This document shows positions 16,857 through 25,033 of a stretch of 64,000 nucleotides of DNA, piece after piece (within the stretch, counting starts at the first letter, position 1; each line of letters begins with the position of its first letter). A model generated the notes under the pieces. It was given only the letters and a program-made list of their open reading frames with translations, was not told the origin of the DNA and ran no database searches. The stretch is from positions 496,001-560,000 of the forward strand of contig CATXID010000001.1 of NCBI GenBank assembly GCA_958369225.1, written 5' to 3'. Origin of the DNA: an uncultured Collinsella sp. Its GTDB lineage: Bacteria > Actinomycetota > Coriobacteriia > Coriobacteriales > Coriobacteriaceae. A program made the translations under genes and the position numbers.

Positions 16857-18428
16857 CTAGCCGAGCTTTCTCAGATAATGGAAGTCGCTCGCGTCCTCGC
16901 CGGTGAACGCCCCGTGCAGCTCGTCGATAATGTCGGCGGTAGAAGTCATCTGCTGGTACATGTCGGCGCTTGTGACCCAGACGTTGCCGTTCTTCACGGC
17001 TTTGAACTGCGACAATAGCGCGTTTTTGCCTACGAAGTCGTTCAAGGTGGCAACCGATTCGTCGATAGTGCCGTTGTAGACGATGATGTCGGCATCCTTC
17101 GCCGTCGCGTAGAAGCGCTCCATTTCGAGCGTTACTGACGAACCTGACGTCGACGCCGTCTGCGCGTCATCGAGCGCGTAGCTGCCGCCTGCAAGCTCGA
17201 TCATCTGCGCCACGTAGTCGCCCGCCCGCCGCGTGACGGCGGCCCCGTTCGAGTTAATGTAGAAATACGCCACGGTTTTACCTGACGACGCGAGCCCCGA
17301 CGTTTGCTCGACGCGGGCCTTCTGCTCGTTGAACAGGTGCGCGGCCTCGTCTTCCTTGTCGAACAGGACGCCGAAAAGCTTAATCCACTCGACGCGCCCG
17401 AGTGCTTCGGGCTCGCTCGACGACTGTTCGGTGAGCACGACGAGCCCGAGCTTCTGCAGCTTTTCCTTCACATCGGGCGTGTGGTTGATCATGGTGTTCT
17501 CGATGGCGAGCGTGCAGCCCGAGGCCGATATTCGCTCGTAGTCGGGCGCGCTGTACTTGCCGCCGTAGGCGATCGCCCCACTTTCGAGCGCGCTTTTGAA
17601 GCCCGCGACCGAGCAATCGTCGGCTTTCGTGCCCGACATGAGGATATTGTCGTTCGCATCGAGCGCGTCGACCAGGCACATCGTCGCCGACGACACGAGG
17701 TACACCTTGTCGGCGGGGCGCCTTATGACCGCGATGTCGGAGCTCAACCCATCAGGTACCTTCGCATCTTGCGGCACCACGAGGAAGCGCTCCCCGTTCG
17801 AAACGCAGATAAGCCGCAGGCCGCCTTCGAACTCGTCGACAGTGAAGTGCTCGGCGTATTCTAGCTGAAGCGTTCCCGTCGGCTCCCAGCCGCAGCCCAA
17901 ATCGGTGTTGTGGAAGTCGGCCGCGGCGCCTGAAGCCGTTCCCGCAGGGGAGCCGCCACTTGCATCGTCGCCCGATTTCTCCTTCATGGTGGATGAGTCG
18001 AAGTGGAGCGTGTAGTCGATGGTGTGCGGCGTCGACATGGCGACGGTCTCGGCCGACACGGCGATGTCCTCGTCGAGCGTGACGGGTATCTCGAATGTGG
18101 AGTTGCCGCCGTCGTTTACGGGCGCGTAGTCCACGCCGTCGACGGTCATCTTGTCGTAGTTCGAACTCGACCAGGTGATGGTCGCGGTGTAGGTGTCGCC
18201 ATCCTTCACAATTGTGGTGGGTGAGGCGATGCTTGCGCGCCCTGACCCGCCGGAAAGCGAGACACTCACAGTGTATTCCTGAGAGCCCGTCGTGCCACCG
18301 GTCGCGTTCGGGCTCGCACTGCACCCCGCGAAGGGAAGCGTGAGCAGGGCGACGAGAACGCAGGCGATTACGCGCGCCGCGATGCTGCGGCGCTTCCTGT
18401 TTTCCCCCTTGGGAAGAATCGACCGCAT
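16857..18428 (-). CDS. btuF: Substrate-binding lipoprotein of the corrinoid ABC importer
   Basis: A 523-residue lipoprotein, with a basic N-terminus, hydrophobic core and lipobox ending FAGC near residue 36. The C-terminal 320 residues fit the periplasmic-binding-protein fold of the FepB/BtuF class. The N-terminal portion (about 50-160) is an extra beta-rich domain (GGSGRASIASPTTI..., WSSSNYDKMTVDG) absent from ordinary BtuF. It lies between the permease gene (4-bp spacing) and the small lipoprotein gene. It would capture substrate outside the membrane and pass it to the permease. Cobalamin specificity is inferred from riboswitch control. Confidence 0.85.
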   Translation of the reverse strand: MRSILPKGENRKRRSIAARVIACVLVALLTLPFAGCSASPNATGGTTGSQEYTVSVSLSGGSGRASIASPTTIVKDGDTYTATITWSSSNYDKMTVDGVDYAPVNDGGNSTFEIPVTLDEDIAVSAETVAMSTPHTIDYTLHFDSSTMKEKSGDDASGGSPAGTASGAAADFHNTDLGCGWEPTGTLQLEYAEHFTVDEFEGGLRLICVSNGERFLVVPQDAKVPDGLSSDIAVIRRPADKVYLVSSATMCLVDALDANDNILMSGTKADDCSVAGFKSALESGAIAYGGKYSAPDYERISASGCTLAIENTMINHTPDVKEKLQKLGLVVLTEQSSSEPEALGRVEWIKLFGVLFDKEDEAAHLFNEQKARVEQTSGLASSGKTVAYFYINSNGAAVTRRAGDYVAQMIELAGGSYALDDAQTASTSGSSVTLEMERFYATAKDADIIVYNGTIDESVATLNDFVGKNALLSQFKAVKNGNVWVTSADMYQQMTSTADIIDELHGAFTGEDASDFHYLRKLG

Positions 18429-18432
18429 GGCG

Positions 18433-18966
18433 TTACTTCAGTGCGTCGGCGCGCAGATCGACGCCGGCGGATTCGAATACGAGCGTGCGGTCGTACCACC
18501 GCTCCCTTTTAATGCTCCACGCGGCGCAGGCGGTGTCCTCGTCGAGCGCATCAACGGGCACGTCGTAGGTGTACTTGCCTTCCGCGTTTTCCACATAGGG
18601 GATGAAGTCGGCCTCGCTCGCAGCGGCAGCCTCGTCGCCCGTGCCCATGAAGAGCTTGCCGTAGCCCGTGCCGGAAAGTGTCATCACGCAGTGCATGGAG
18701 CCGTTTTCCACGATGAGCTGGGCGTCCACAATCCTGAACATGTTCGAGCTGGAATCTACGGTGATTGGATAGGTGCCGTCAGCCACCTTGTCGGCGGTAA
18801 TGGGGGCAGCGCTTGCGCCCTCGGGCGCATCGGCCGCCTGTTCGGTCTTTTCCTGGGAATCGGCATCGCTTGCCTTTGCGCTGTCGATTGAATTTCCGCC
18901 GCAGCCGGCGAGCGAGAACGCGAAAAGCGCCGCCGACAGGGCGAAGACGAGGGTTTTCTTCAACAT
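18433..18966 (-). CDS. Small lipoprotein of the corrinoid uptake operon
   Basis: A 177-residue lipoprotein starting at ATG 18966. The signal peptide ends in a SLAGC lipobox (Cys about 22), followed by a Ser/Ala/Glu linker. A beta-rich domain from about residue 58 (DGTYPITVDSSSNMFRIVDA...) resembles in pattern the extra N-terminal domain of the neighbouring binding protein. It ends 4 bp before that gene, so the two are co-transcribed. An accessory ligand-binding role on the outer membrane face is plausible but unproven. No catalytic residues are evident. Confidence 0.8.
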   Translation of the reverse strand: MLKKTLVFALSAALFAFSLAGCGGNSIDSAKASDADSQEKTEQAADAPEGASAAPITADKVADGTYPITVDSSSNMFRIVDAQLIVENGSMHCVMTLSGTGYGKLFMGTGDEAAAASEADFIPYVENAEGKYTYDVPVDALDEDTACAAWSIKRERWYDRTLVFESAGVDLRADALK

Positions 18967-19111
18967 GGAGGGGTTCCTTTCAATCGCTTCGACCGCCCGC
19001 GCCGTGCGGTGGGCGGGCGGGATGCGAATGCAACGGGCATGCGTCGTCAGTCGGGGAAAGGCGCATGCCCGTTGCACGGGGACGCGACCGGCGCCACCGT
19101 GCGCGGCGAGT

Positions 19112-20038
19112 TTACAGCTTGGCGATGGCGTCGTCCACGTGCGAGACGTAGATGTCGTCGACCGCGACGTTCTGTCCCAGACCCTGGAGCAGGCACGTCA
19201 CTTCGAAGCCGGCGGCCACGAACTTCGCAGCCCAGCTGTCGGGGTCGGTCTCGTCTGCCATGTCGTTGTTCGCGTGGTCGCCCGCGACCACCATGAACGG
19301 CGCGAGCACGGCCTTCTTGTAGCCTGCGGCGCTCGCGGCGGCGATAACATCCTCGCAGGTCGGTTCAGCCTCGACGGTGCCGACGAAGAACTGCGTCAAG
19401 CCCTCGTTCTTGAACACTTCCTGCATCTTGGCATAGTCGGCGTTGGAATCGGCTTCGGTGCCGTGGCCCATGAGGCACAGCGCCGTCTTGCCGTCGTCGA
19501 AGGACGCCATGTTCTCCTTAATGGCTGCGGCCACCTTCTTGTAGTCATCGTCGGAGGTGAGCAGCGGGTCGCCGAGCGAGATTTTGTCGAACTTGTCGGC
19601 GTACTTGTCGAGCTCGTCTTTCACGTCGGTGTATTCCAGGCCACCCATGAGATGCGTCGGCTGCACGACGATTTCCTTCACGCCGTCTTCCACGCAGCGG
19701 TCGAGCGCCTCGGTCATGTTGTCGATCGTGATGCCGTCGCGCTTCTTCAGCTTGTCGATGATGATCTGCGCGGTGAAGGCGCGGCGGATGTCGTAGTCCT
19801 GCCAGTACTTCTCGCGGATAGCGTCTTCGATGGCGCCGATGGTGATGTGGCGCGAGTCGTTGTAGCTCGTGCCGAAGCTCGTGACGAGGATGACCGGCTT
19901 CACGGCCTTCTCCTTTTCACTCGATTTCTCGGAACTCGCGGAGGTGTTGGAGCAGCCCGCGAGCGCGACTCCGGCGAGCGCGACGGCTCCGGTTGCTGCG
20001 GCGCCCATGAAGCCGCGGCGTGACATCTGGTCGGACAT
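19112..20038 (-). CDS. cbiK: Sirohydrochlorin cobaltochelatase-like CbiK lipoprotein
   Basis: A 308-residue protein of the CbiK family of class II chelatases. Conserved features are VTSFGTSYNDSR near the start of the domain, PTHLMGG, LMGHGT and AGDHANNDM, which supply the metal-binding His residues. It carries an unusual export signal: MSRRGFMGAAATG followed by a hydrophobic stretch and the lipobox LAGCSN (Cys about 31), a twin-arginine-type lipoprotein signal. The ATG at 20038 has GAGGAAAGG upstream. First gene after the minus-strand cobalamin riboswitch, followed by the importer genes. An outside-facing chelatase suggests cobalt or tetrapyrrole handling rather than, or besides, cytoplasmic insertion. 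Confidence 0.87.
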   Translation of the reverse strand: MSDQMSRRGFMGAAATGAVALAGVALAGCSNTSASSEKSSEKEKAVKPVILVTSFGTSYNDSRHITIGAIEDAIREKYWQDYDIRRAFTAQIIIDKLKKRDGITIDNMTEALDRCVEDGVKEIVVQPTHLMGGLEYTDVKDELDKYADKFDKISLGDPLLTSDDDYKKVAAAIKENMASFDDGKTALCLMGHGTEADSNADYAKMQEVFKNEGLTQFFVGTVEAEPTCEDVIAAASAAGYKKAVLAPFMVVAGDHANNDMADETDPDSWAAKFVAAGFEVTCLLQGLGQNVAVDDIYVSHVDDAIAKL

Positions 20039-20154
20039 GGTTTTTCCTTTCCTCGGTTTGCCGGTCCCCCGGCGACAGTTGCTTGTCGGCACAAGCGAAA
20101 GAAAAGCGCACCCCTCGGGGTTCACAAGGAGCTAACGCCACGGCGATGCCGTGA

Positions 20155-20270
20155 GGAAAAGGCGAAGCAGTCTGGCTTGGGGCGCGAGGCGGTTCGCCCG
20201 CGCGTCCTATACAGTAATGTCCCTTGCCCAGGATTCCCACCTGGTTCCCTCCGCAAGCCAGCGCGGGCTG
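20155..20270 (-). promoter_or_regulatory. Cobalamin riboswitch (second copy, minus strand)
   Basis: Read on the minus strand: GGGAACCAGGTGGGAATCC, then GGGCAAGGGACATTACTGT (complement of about 20211-20249), then a GC-rich arm and the B12-box equivalent AAGCCAGACTGCTTCGCC (complement of 20161-20178). It lies about 120 nt before the cbiK start and would repress the chelatase-importer operon when cobalamin is plentiful. A short hairpin (CACGGC/GCCGTG at 20139-20153) after it could be part of the switching region. Confidence 0.85.
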
Positions 20271-20496
20271 TGCGGGCGCCGCGCCGGTCATTTCCTTTTA
20301 TCCGATTGTCATATGCTCGTTGCCGAAACTTTTACTATGATAGTGGGCACTTGTGAACGTGTCAAAGCCAGGGCGGGCTGCATTGCGCCTCCTGCCTGCG
20401 TATTTGCGCCGATTGCCGCCGCAGGCGCCGTGTTTTGCCCGCTGCGCGAATGGCGGCGTAAACGGTTGCGATGAGAAACGGGAAGGGAAGGCTCGG
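20271..20496. other. Divergent promoter region of the two cobalamin operons
   Basis: This gap must hold the promoters of the minus-strand uptake operon and the plus-strand biosynthesis operon. It contains an AT-richer patch at about 20290-20340. No plus-strand cobalamin aptamer was found; AAAGCCAGGGCGGGCTGC near 20365 resembles a B12 box but has no core upstream. The start of cbiF is preceded by GGGAAGGGAAG. Confidence 0.45.
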
Positions 20497-21288
20497 ATGA
20501 TTCATATCGTTGGCGCAGGCTCGGGCGCCGCCGACCTTATCACGCTGCGCGGGGCGCGTCTTCTGCGCGCGGCCGACGTGGTCGTTTGGGCGGGAAGCCT
20601 TGTGAACCCCGAGCTGCTCGCTGAGTGTAAGGAATCCTGCGTTGTCTACGACAGCGCGCACATGACTTTGGAGGAAGTGCTCGACGTGATGTGCGCGGCG
20701 GATGCACGGGGCGAGGAAGTGGTGCGCCTGCACACGGGCGACCCGTGCCTGTACGGCGCCATCCAGGAGCAGATGGACGCGCTCGACGCGCGCGGCGTGG
20801 ACTACGAGGTGGTGCCCGGCGTGTCGAGCTTTTGCGGTGCCGCGGCGGCGCTTCGCCAGGAATACACGCTGCCGGGAATCAGCCAGTCGGTCGTGATCAC
20901 GCGGCTTTCCGGGCGCACCCCCATGCCCGCGGGTGAGGACATGCGCACCATGGCGGAAAGCGGCTCCACTATGGTCATCTTCCTGAGCTCGGGTATGCTC
21001 GCCGAGCTTTCCGCCGAGCTTTTGGCCGCGGGCCGCAGCTCCGACGAGCCGGCGGCGCTCGTGTACAAGGCGACCTGGCCTGAGGAGCGCGTGGTGCGCT
21101 GCACAGTGGGCACGCTCGCCGATGCGGGCGCGCGAGAGGGCATCGACCGCACGGCGCTCGTGGTGGTGGGCCGCGTGCTCGGAGCTCGCGGCGGGCTTGC
21201 GCACGACGGCGCGCAAGCGGAGTCGTACGAGCGCAGCAAGCTTTACGACCCTTCGTTTGCTACGGGGTATCGGAAGGCGAGCAGCTAG
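20497..21288 (+). CDS. cbiF: Cobalt-precorrin-4 C11-methyltransferase
   Basis: A 263-residue SAM-dependent tetrapyrrole methyltransferase of the CobM/CbiF group. It opens with IHIVGAGSGAADLITLRG and has LHTGDPCLYGAI and VVPGVSSFCGAAA, the SAM-site motifs of the family. Its reaction adds the C11 methyl group to cobalt-precorrin-4. The ATG at 20497 follows a good ribosome binding site, and in-frame upstream sequence is not protein-like. First gene of the 16-gene biosynthesis operon. Pairing with CbiD and CbiG shows the anaerobic, early-cobalt route. Confidence 0.93.
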   Translation: MIHIVGAGSGAADLITLRGARLLRAADVVVWAGSLVNPELLAECKESCVVYDSAHMTLEEVLDVMCAADARGEEVVRLHTGDPCLYGAIQEQMDALDARGVDYEVVPGVSSFCGAAAALRQEYTLPGISQSVVITRLSGRTPMPAGEDMRTMAESGSTMVIFLSSGMLAELSAELLAAGRSSDEPAALVYKATWPEERVVRCTVGTLADAGAREGIDRTALVVVGRVLGARGGLAHDGAQAESYERSKLYDPSFATGYRKASS

Positions 21289-21289
21289 C

Positions 21290-22474
21290 GTGGCCTTCGA
21301 GCACTACATATATACCGGGACGACCCGCCTGCGCTGCGGCTACACGACGGGGAGCTGCGCCGCGCTCGCGGCGAAGGCCGCCTGCGAGATGCTCTTGTCA
21401 CGAAAGCCCGCCGGCCGCGTGTCGATCGTCACGCCCGGCGGGCTGCCCGTCGAGACGGACGTGGTCGACGCATGCATCGGCGAGGGGTGCACCCAGTGCG
21501 CCGTGCGAAAGGACGCAGGCGACGATGCCGATGTGACCGACGGCGTGCTCGTGTACGCGCGCGTGGAACATGCGGGGTCGGGCACGGGCGCTGCGGGCAG
21601 CAAGGGCGTGCCCGCGCGCGAATCGGAAGTTTCCGTCGATGGCGGCGTGGGCGTGGGGCGCGTGACGTTGCCCGGGCTCGAGCAGCCGGTGGGGGCGGCC
21701 GCCATCAACGCGACGCCGCGCGCGATGATCACTTCGGCGGTGCGCGAGGTGTGCGCCGCGCACGGCTTTTCTGGAAATATTGCTGTGACGATTTCGGTAC
21801 CCGAGGGTGTTGCCCTTGCCGAAAAGACCTTCAATCCGCACCTGGGGATAGAGGGCGGAATCTCCATCCTGGGCACGACGGGCATCGTCGAGCCGCGCAG
21901 CCTCGCTGCCTTGCGCGACAGCATCGAGCTCGAGATCCGGCAGCATGCGGCTATGGGGCGGCGCGGAGTCGTGCTCACGCCCGGCAACTACGGCGAGCAG
22001 TTCATCTCGGGGCATTTCCACCTAAACGGTGCGCCGATGGTCTTCATCTCCAACTTCGTGGGCGATGCGATTGATTGCTGCGTTCGCGAGGGATTTACCA
22101 ATGTCCTTCTTGTGGGACACATCGGCAAGCTGGTGAAGGTCGCGGGCGGAATCATGGACACCCATTCGCGTACCGCCGACTGCCGCGCGGAGATTCTGGC
22201 CGCCCACGCGGCCTTGGCCGGCGCGGACGCGAAGACCGTGCGCGAAATCATGTCGTCGGTCACGACCACGGCGGCGCTCAAGGCAATCGAGGCCGCCGGC
22301 GTGGGGGACGCTGCGCGCGCCTCGCTCGCTGCGGCAACCGAGGACAGGTTGCGCCGCCGCGCGGCGGGCGCATGCGATATCGCCGCGGTCGTGTTCGACG
22401 CCGAGCGCCGCGAGCTTTTCCGCACGTCGGGCGCCGATGCAGTTATCGGGGAATTGGGGGCGACGTATGAGTAA
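21290..22474 (+). CDS. cbiD: Cobalt-precorrin-5B C1-methyltransferase CbiD
   Basis: A 394-residue CbiD. The signature RCGYTTGSCAALAAKAA occurs near residue 16. Later come GITISVPEG-like sequence, NPHLGIEGGISILGTTGIVEP and HIGKLVKVAGGIMDTHSRTADCR, all family hallmarks. CbiD is restricted to the anaerobic pathway and methylates C1 of cobalt-precorrin-5B. It starts at GTG 21290, one base after the cbiF stop. A Gly/Ala-rich insertion lies near residues 100-120. Overlap with cbiL indicates translational coupling. Confidence 0.94.
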   Translation: MAFEHYIYTGTTRLRCGYTTGSCAALAAKAACEMLLSRKPAGRVSIVTPGGLPVETDVVDACIGEGCTQCAVRKDAGDDADVTDGVLVYARVEHAGSGTGAAGSKGVPARESEVSVDGGVGVGRVTLPGLEQPVGAAAINATPRAMITSAVREVCAAHGFSGNIAVTISVPEGVALAEKTFNPHLGIEGGISILGTTGIVEPRSLAALRDSIELEIRQHAAMGRRGVVLTPGNYGEQFISGHFHLNGAPMVFISNFVGDAIDCCVREGFTNVLLVGHIGKLVKVAGGIMDTHSRTADCRAEILAAHAALAGADAKTVREIMSSVTTTAALKAIEAAGVGDAARASLAAATEDRLRRRAAGACDIAAVVFDAERRELFRTSGADAVIGELGATYE

Positions 22475-23156
22475 AGGCGTGCTGTACGGGGTGGGTACGG
22501 GGCCTGGCGACCCCGAGCTTCTCACGATCAAGGCCGTCCGCACAATCGAATCGTGCCCGGTCATCGCCGCACCGCAGACGGCGGACGGGGTCATGGTCGC
22601 GCTCGACATCGTGCGCGGCGCCGTCGACCTTACAGGCAAGACGGTGATCCCCGTGCGATTCTCGATGACGCGCGATCTCGAGCGCCGAGCGGCCGAGCAT
22701 GCCTCGCTTGTTCGCGAGCTTGTCGCGCACCTGGATGCGGCCCGCGACGTCGCGCTGCTGAACCTGGGGGACCCGAGCATCTACGCCACATTCCAGCGCA
22801 TAGCGCCCGACGTGCGCGCCCGCGGGTTCGAGGCGCGCGCCATTCCCGGCGTGCCGAGCTTCTGCGCGCCCGCCGCGGCGCTCGAGCGCGACCTCACGCC
22901 CGAGATGTCGTCGCCTCTGCACATCGTGCCCGGCGGCTACGACGACGTGCGCCGCGCAATCGGCTGGCCGGGGACGAAGGTTGTCATGAAGGCGCGCCGC
23001 TCGCTTGCGGACACGAAGCGCATCCTTCGCGAGGAGGGCGCCTTCGACGGTGCCGAGCTCGTAGAGGACTGTGGGCTTCCGGGCGAGCGCGTGTACCGCT
23101 CGCTCGACGATGTGCCCGATCGGGGCAGCTACTTCTCGACGATGGTGGTGCGCTAG
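22467..23156 (+). CDS. cbiL: Cobalt-precorrin-2 C20-methyltransferase
   Basis: A 229-residue tetrapyrrole methyltransferase of the CobI/CbiL type. N-terminal LYGVGTGPGDPELLTIKAV, central LNLGDPSIYATF and IPGVPSFCAPAA are the family motifs. It adds the C20 methyl to cobalt-precorrin-2, the first committed methylation in the ring-contraction branch. The ATG lies 8 bp inside the end of cbiD. It is directly followed by cbiG without a gap. Length and motifs are normal. Confidence 0.92.
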   Translation: MSKGVLYGVGTGPGDPELLTIKAVRTIESCPVIAAPQTADGVMVALDIVRGAVDLTGKTVIPVRFSMTRDLERRAAEHASLVRELVAHLDAARDVALLNLGDPSIYATFQRIAPDVRARGFEARAIPGVPSFCAPAAALERDLTPEMSSPLHIVPGGYDDVRRAIGWPGTKVVMKARRSLADTKRILREEGAFDGAELVEDCGLPGERVYRSLDDVPDRGSYFSTMVVR

Positions 23157-24290
23157 ATGAGGGTTTCCTGCATAGCGTTCACTGAGAGGGGGTATGCGTT
23201 GGCGGAGCGCACCGCACGCGCGCTTTCCGATTGCGCGCAGACAGGTGAAGATGACCCTGACTGGGACGTTTCCGTTTCGCGTGGGTTCGGCGAGGGGAAG
23301 GCCGACCTGCGCGCATGGACGGCGCTCGCGTGGGAAGCGTCGGACGCGCTTCTGTTCGTGGGCGCGGCGGGCATCGCCGTGCGGGCGATCGCGCCGCATG
23401 TCGCCTCGAAGGCAAGCGATTCCGCGGTTGTGGTGATCGACGAGGCGGGGCGCTTTGCCATCCCGCTTTTGTCGGGGCATTTGGGCGGTGCGAACGAGCT
23501 TGCGCAAACCGTGGCACGCGCGGCAGGGGCCATCCCCGTCATCACCACGGCGACCGACGTCCGCGGCGTGTGGGCGGTGGATACGTGGGCGCGCTGTGCG
23601 GGGCTCGCCGTTTCGAATCCCGAGGCTATCAAGCGAGTGTCGGCGCGGCTGCTTTCGGGCGGGCGCGTGACGCTCTATTCCGATATGCCGATTTCGGGAC
23701 AGCCGCCTGAGGGGGTTGACATTGCGTCCGACCGCGCTCGGGCCGATATCGTCGTGTCGCCGTTCGCTGGCGCGAATGCAGGTGCGTCCGTTCGCGCGGC
23801 GGAGACAACGGGCGAGGTCGTACCCGCCGGTGTGACGGGGAAGCCGGCGGGCGTGCGGGCGCAGGCGCCTGCGCCCGAGCCGCTTCGCCTTGTCGTGCCC
23901 TGCATCGTTGCGGGCATAGGGTGCCGTCGCGGTGCGTGCGCCGAAGCGATCGGGGAGGCGTTTCTTCTCGCGTGCGGGCAGGCGGGCATCTCGCCTTCGG
24001 CCGTGCGCGAGGCGGCGACGATCGACGTGAAGGCGCGCGAGGAGGGTCTGCTCGCCTTCTGCCGCGCGCGCAATATCCCGCTCGCGACGTATTCCGCAGA
24101 GGAGTTGTCGCAGGTCGAAGGCAGCGTTTCGCCATCTGATTTCGTGCGCGCGACGGTGGGGGTCGACAACGTGTGCGAGCGCGCGGCGCTCGCGGACGGG
24201 GGCAAACTTATCTTCCCGAAGCTCGCTCACGGCGGCGTTACCGTCGCGTTTTCCAAGGTAACTATCGAACTTTCGTTTAAGGAGCGGTGA
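23157..24290 (+). CDS. cbiG: Cobalt-precorrin-5A hydrolase CbiG
   Basis: A 377-residue CbiG. The N-terminal half has LLFVGAAGIAVRAIAPH and the hallmark LLSGHLGGANELA, and the C-terminal domain starts near VAGIGCRRG (about residue 258). It opens the ring-contraction lactone and releases the two-carbon fragment in the anaerobic pathway. A proline/alanine-rich linker of about 30 residues separates the two domains. It starts at the base after the cbiL stop and its own stop overlaps the cbiH ATG. Confidence 0.92.
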   Translation: MRVSCIAFTERGYALAERTARALSDCAQTGEDDPDWDVSVSRGFGEGKADLRAWTALAWEASDALLFVGAAGIAVRAIAPHVASKASDSAVVVIDEAGRFAIPLLSGHLGGANELAQTVARAAGAIPVITTATDVRGVWAVDTWARCAGLAVSNPEAIKRVSARLLSGGRVTLYSDMPISGQPPEGVDIASDRARADIVVSPFAGANAGASVRAAETTGEVVPAGVTGKPAGVRAQAPAPEPLRLVVPCIVAGIGCRRGACAEAIGEAFLLACGQAGISPSAVREAATIDVKAREEGLLAFCRARNIPLATYSAEELSQVEGSVSPSDFVRATVGVDNVCERAALADGGKLIFPKLAHGGVTVAFSKVTIELSFKER

Positions 24291-25033
24291 TGGGAAAGCT
24301 CTTCGTGGTGGGGATCGGCCCGGGCGGCCCCGACGGCATGACGATTGCGGCTCGGCGCGCGCTCGAGACGGCCGACATCGTTGTGGGGTACACGAAATAC
24401 GTGGAGCTCGCGCTCGCCGCCGTGCCCGACGCGGCGCATCTCGCGACGCCGATGATGCACGAGGTCGAACGGTGCCGTCTGGCGCTTTCGCGCGCGCAGA
24501 GCGGAGAAGCCGTGGCGCTCGTGTGCAGCGGTGACGCGGGCGTGTACGGCATGGCGAGCCCCGTGCTGGAGCTTGCGGAGGACTACCCCGATGTAGACGT
24601 GGAAGTTATCGCCGGGGCCACCGCGGCTCAGAGCGGGTCGGCGGTGCTCGGCGCCCCGCTTGCCCACGACTTCGCGGTCGTGTCGCTCTCCGACCTGCTC
24701 ACGCCGTGGAAGGTCATCGAGCGCAGGCTCGCCGCCGTGGCGAGCGCCGACTTCTGCATCTGTTTGTACAACCCGCGCAGCAGAAAGCGCGCCGACAGGC
24801 TCTCGCGCGCGGCGAAGATTATGCTCGAATGGAAGGCCCCCGACACGCTCTGCGGCTGGGTACGCAACATCGGGCGCGAGGGGCAGCAGTCGGGCATGTG
24901 CAGGCTCTCCGAGCTGGGGGAGTTCGACGCCGACATGTTCACCACCGTGTTCGTCGGCAACGCGGACACGAAGCGCGTAGGCGGCCGTATGGTCACGCCG
25001 CGCGGGTATCGGGAGATTCCATGCGAAAGGTAA
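24290..25033 (+). CDS. cbiH: Cobalt-precorrin-3 C17-methyltransferase
   Basis: A 247-residue CobJ/CbiH methyltransferase. KLFVVGIGPGGPDGMTIAA at the start, VCSGDAGVYGMASP, VIAGATAAQSGSAVLGAPL, and the LYNPRSRKR segment are characteristic. It methylates C17 and promotes ring contraction. ATG 24290 overlaps the cbiG TGA and has AAGGAGCGG just upstream; a GTG 3 bp earlier is less likely. It overlaps the following cbiET by 13 bp. Confidence 0.93.
   Translation: MGKLFVVGIGPGGPDGMTIAARRALETADIVVGYTKYVELALAAVPDAAHLATPMMHEVERCRLALSRAQSGEAVALVCSGDAGVYGMASPVLELAEDYPDVDVEVIAGATAAQSGSAVLGAPLAHDFAVVSLSDLLTPWKVIERRLAAVASADFCICLYNPRSRKRADRLSRAAKIMLEWKAPDTLCGWVRNIGREGQQSGMCRLSELGEFDADMFTTVFVGNADTKRVGGRMVTPRGYREIPCER

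Noticed and set aside
20360..20378. B12-box-like AAAGCCAGGGCGGGCTGC on the plus strand before cbiF
   Set aside because: The conserved aptamer core that should precede it is absent.
22443..24230. 595-codon minus-strand frame
   Set aside because: Antisense to cbiL and cbiG, extremely Arg/His-rich, no homology pattern.
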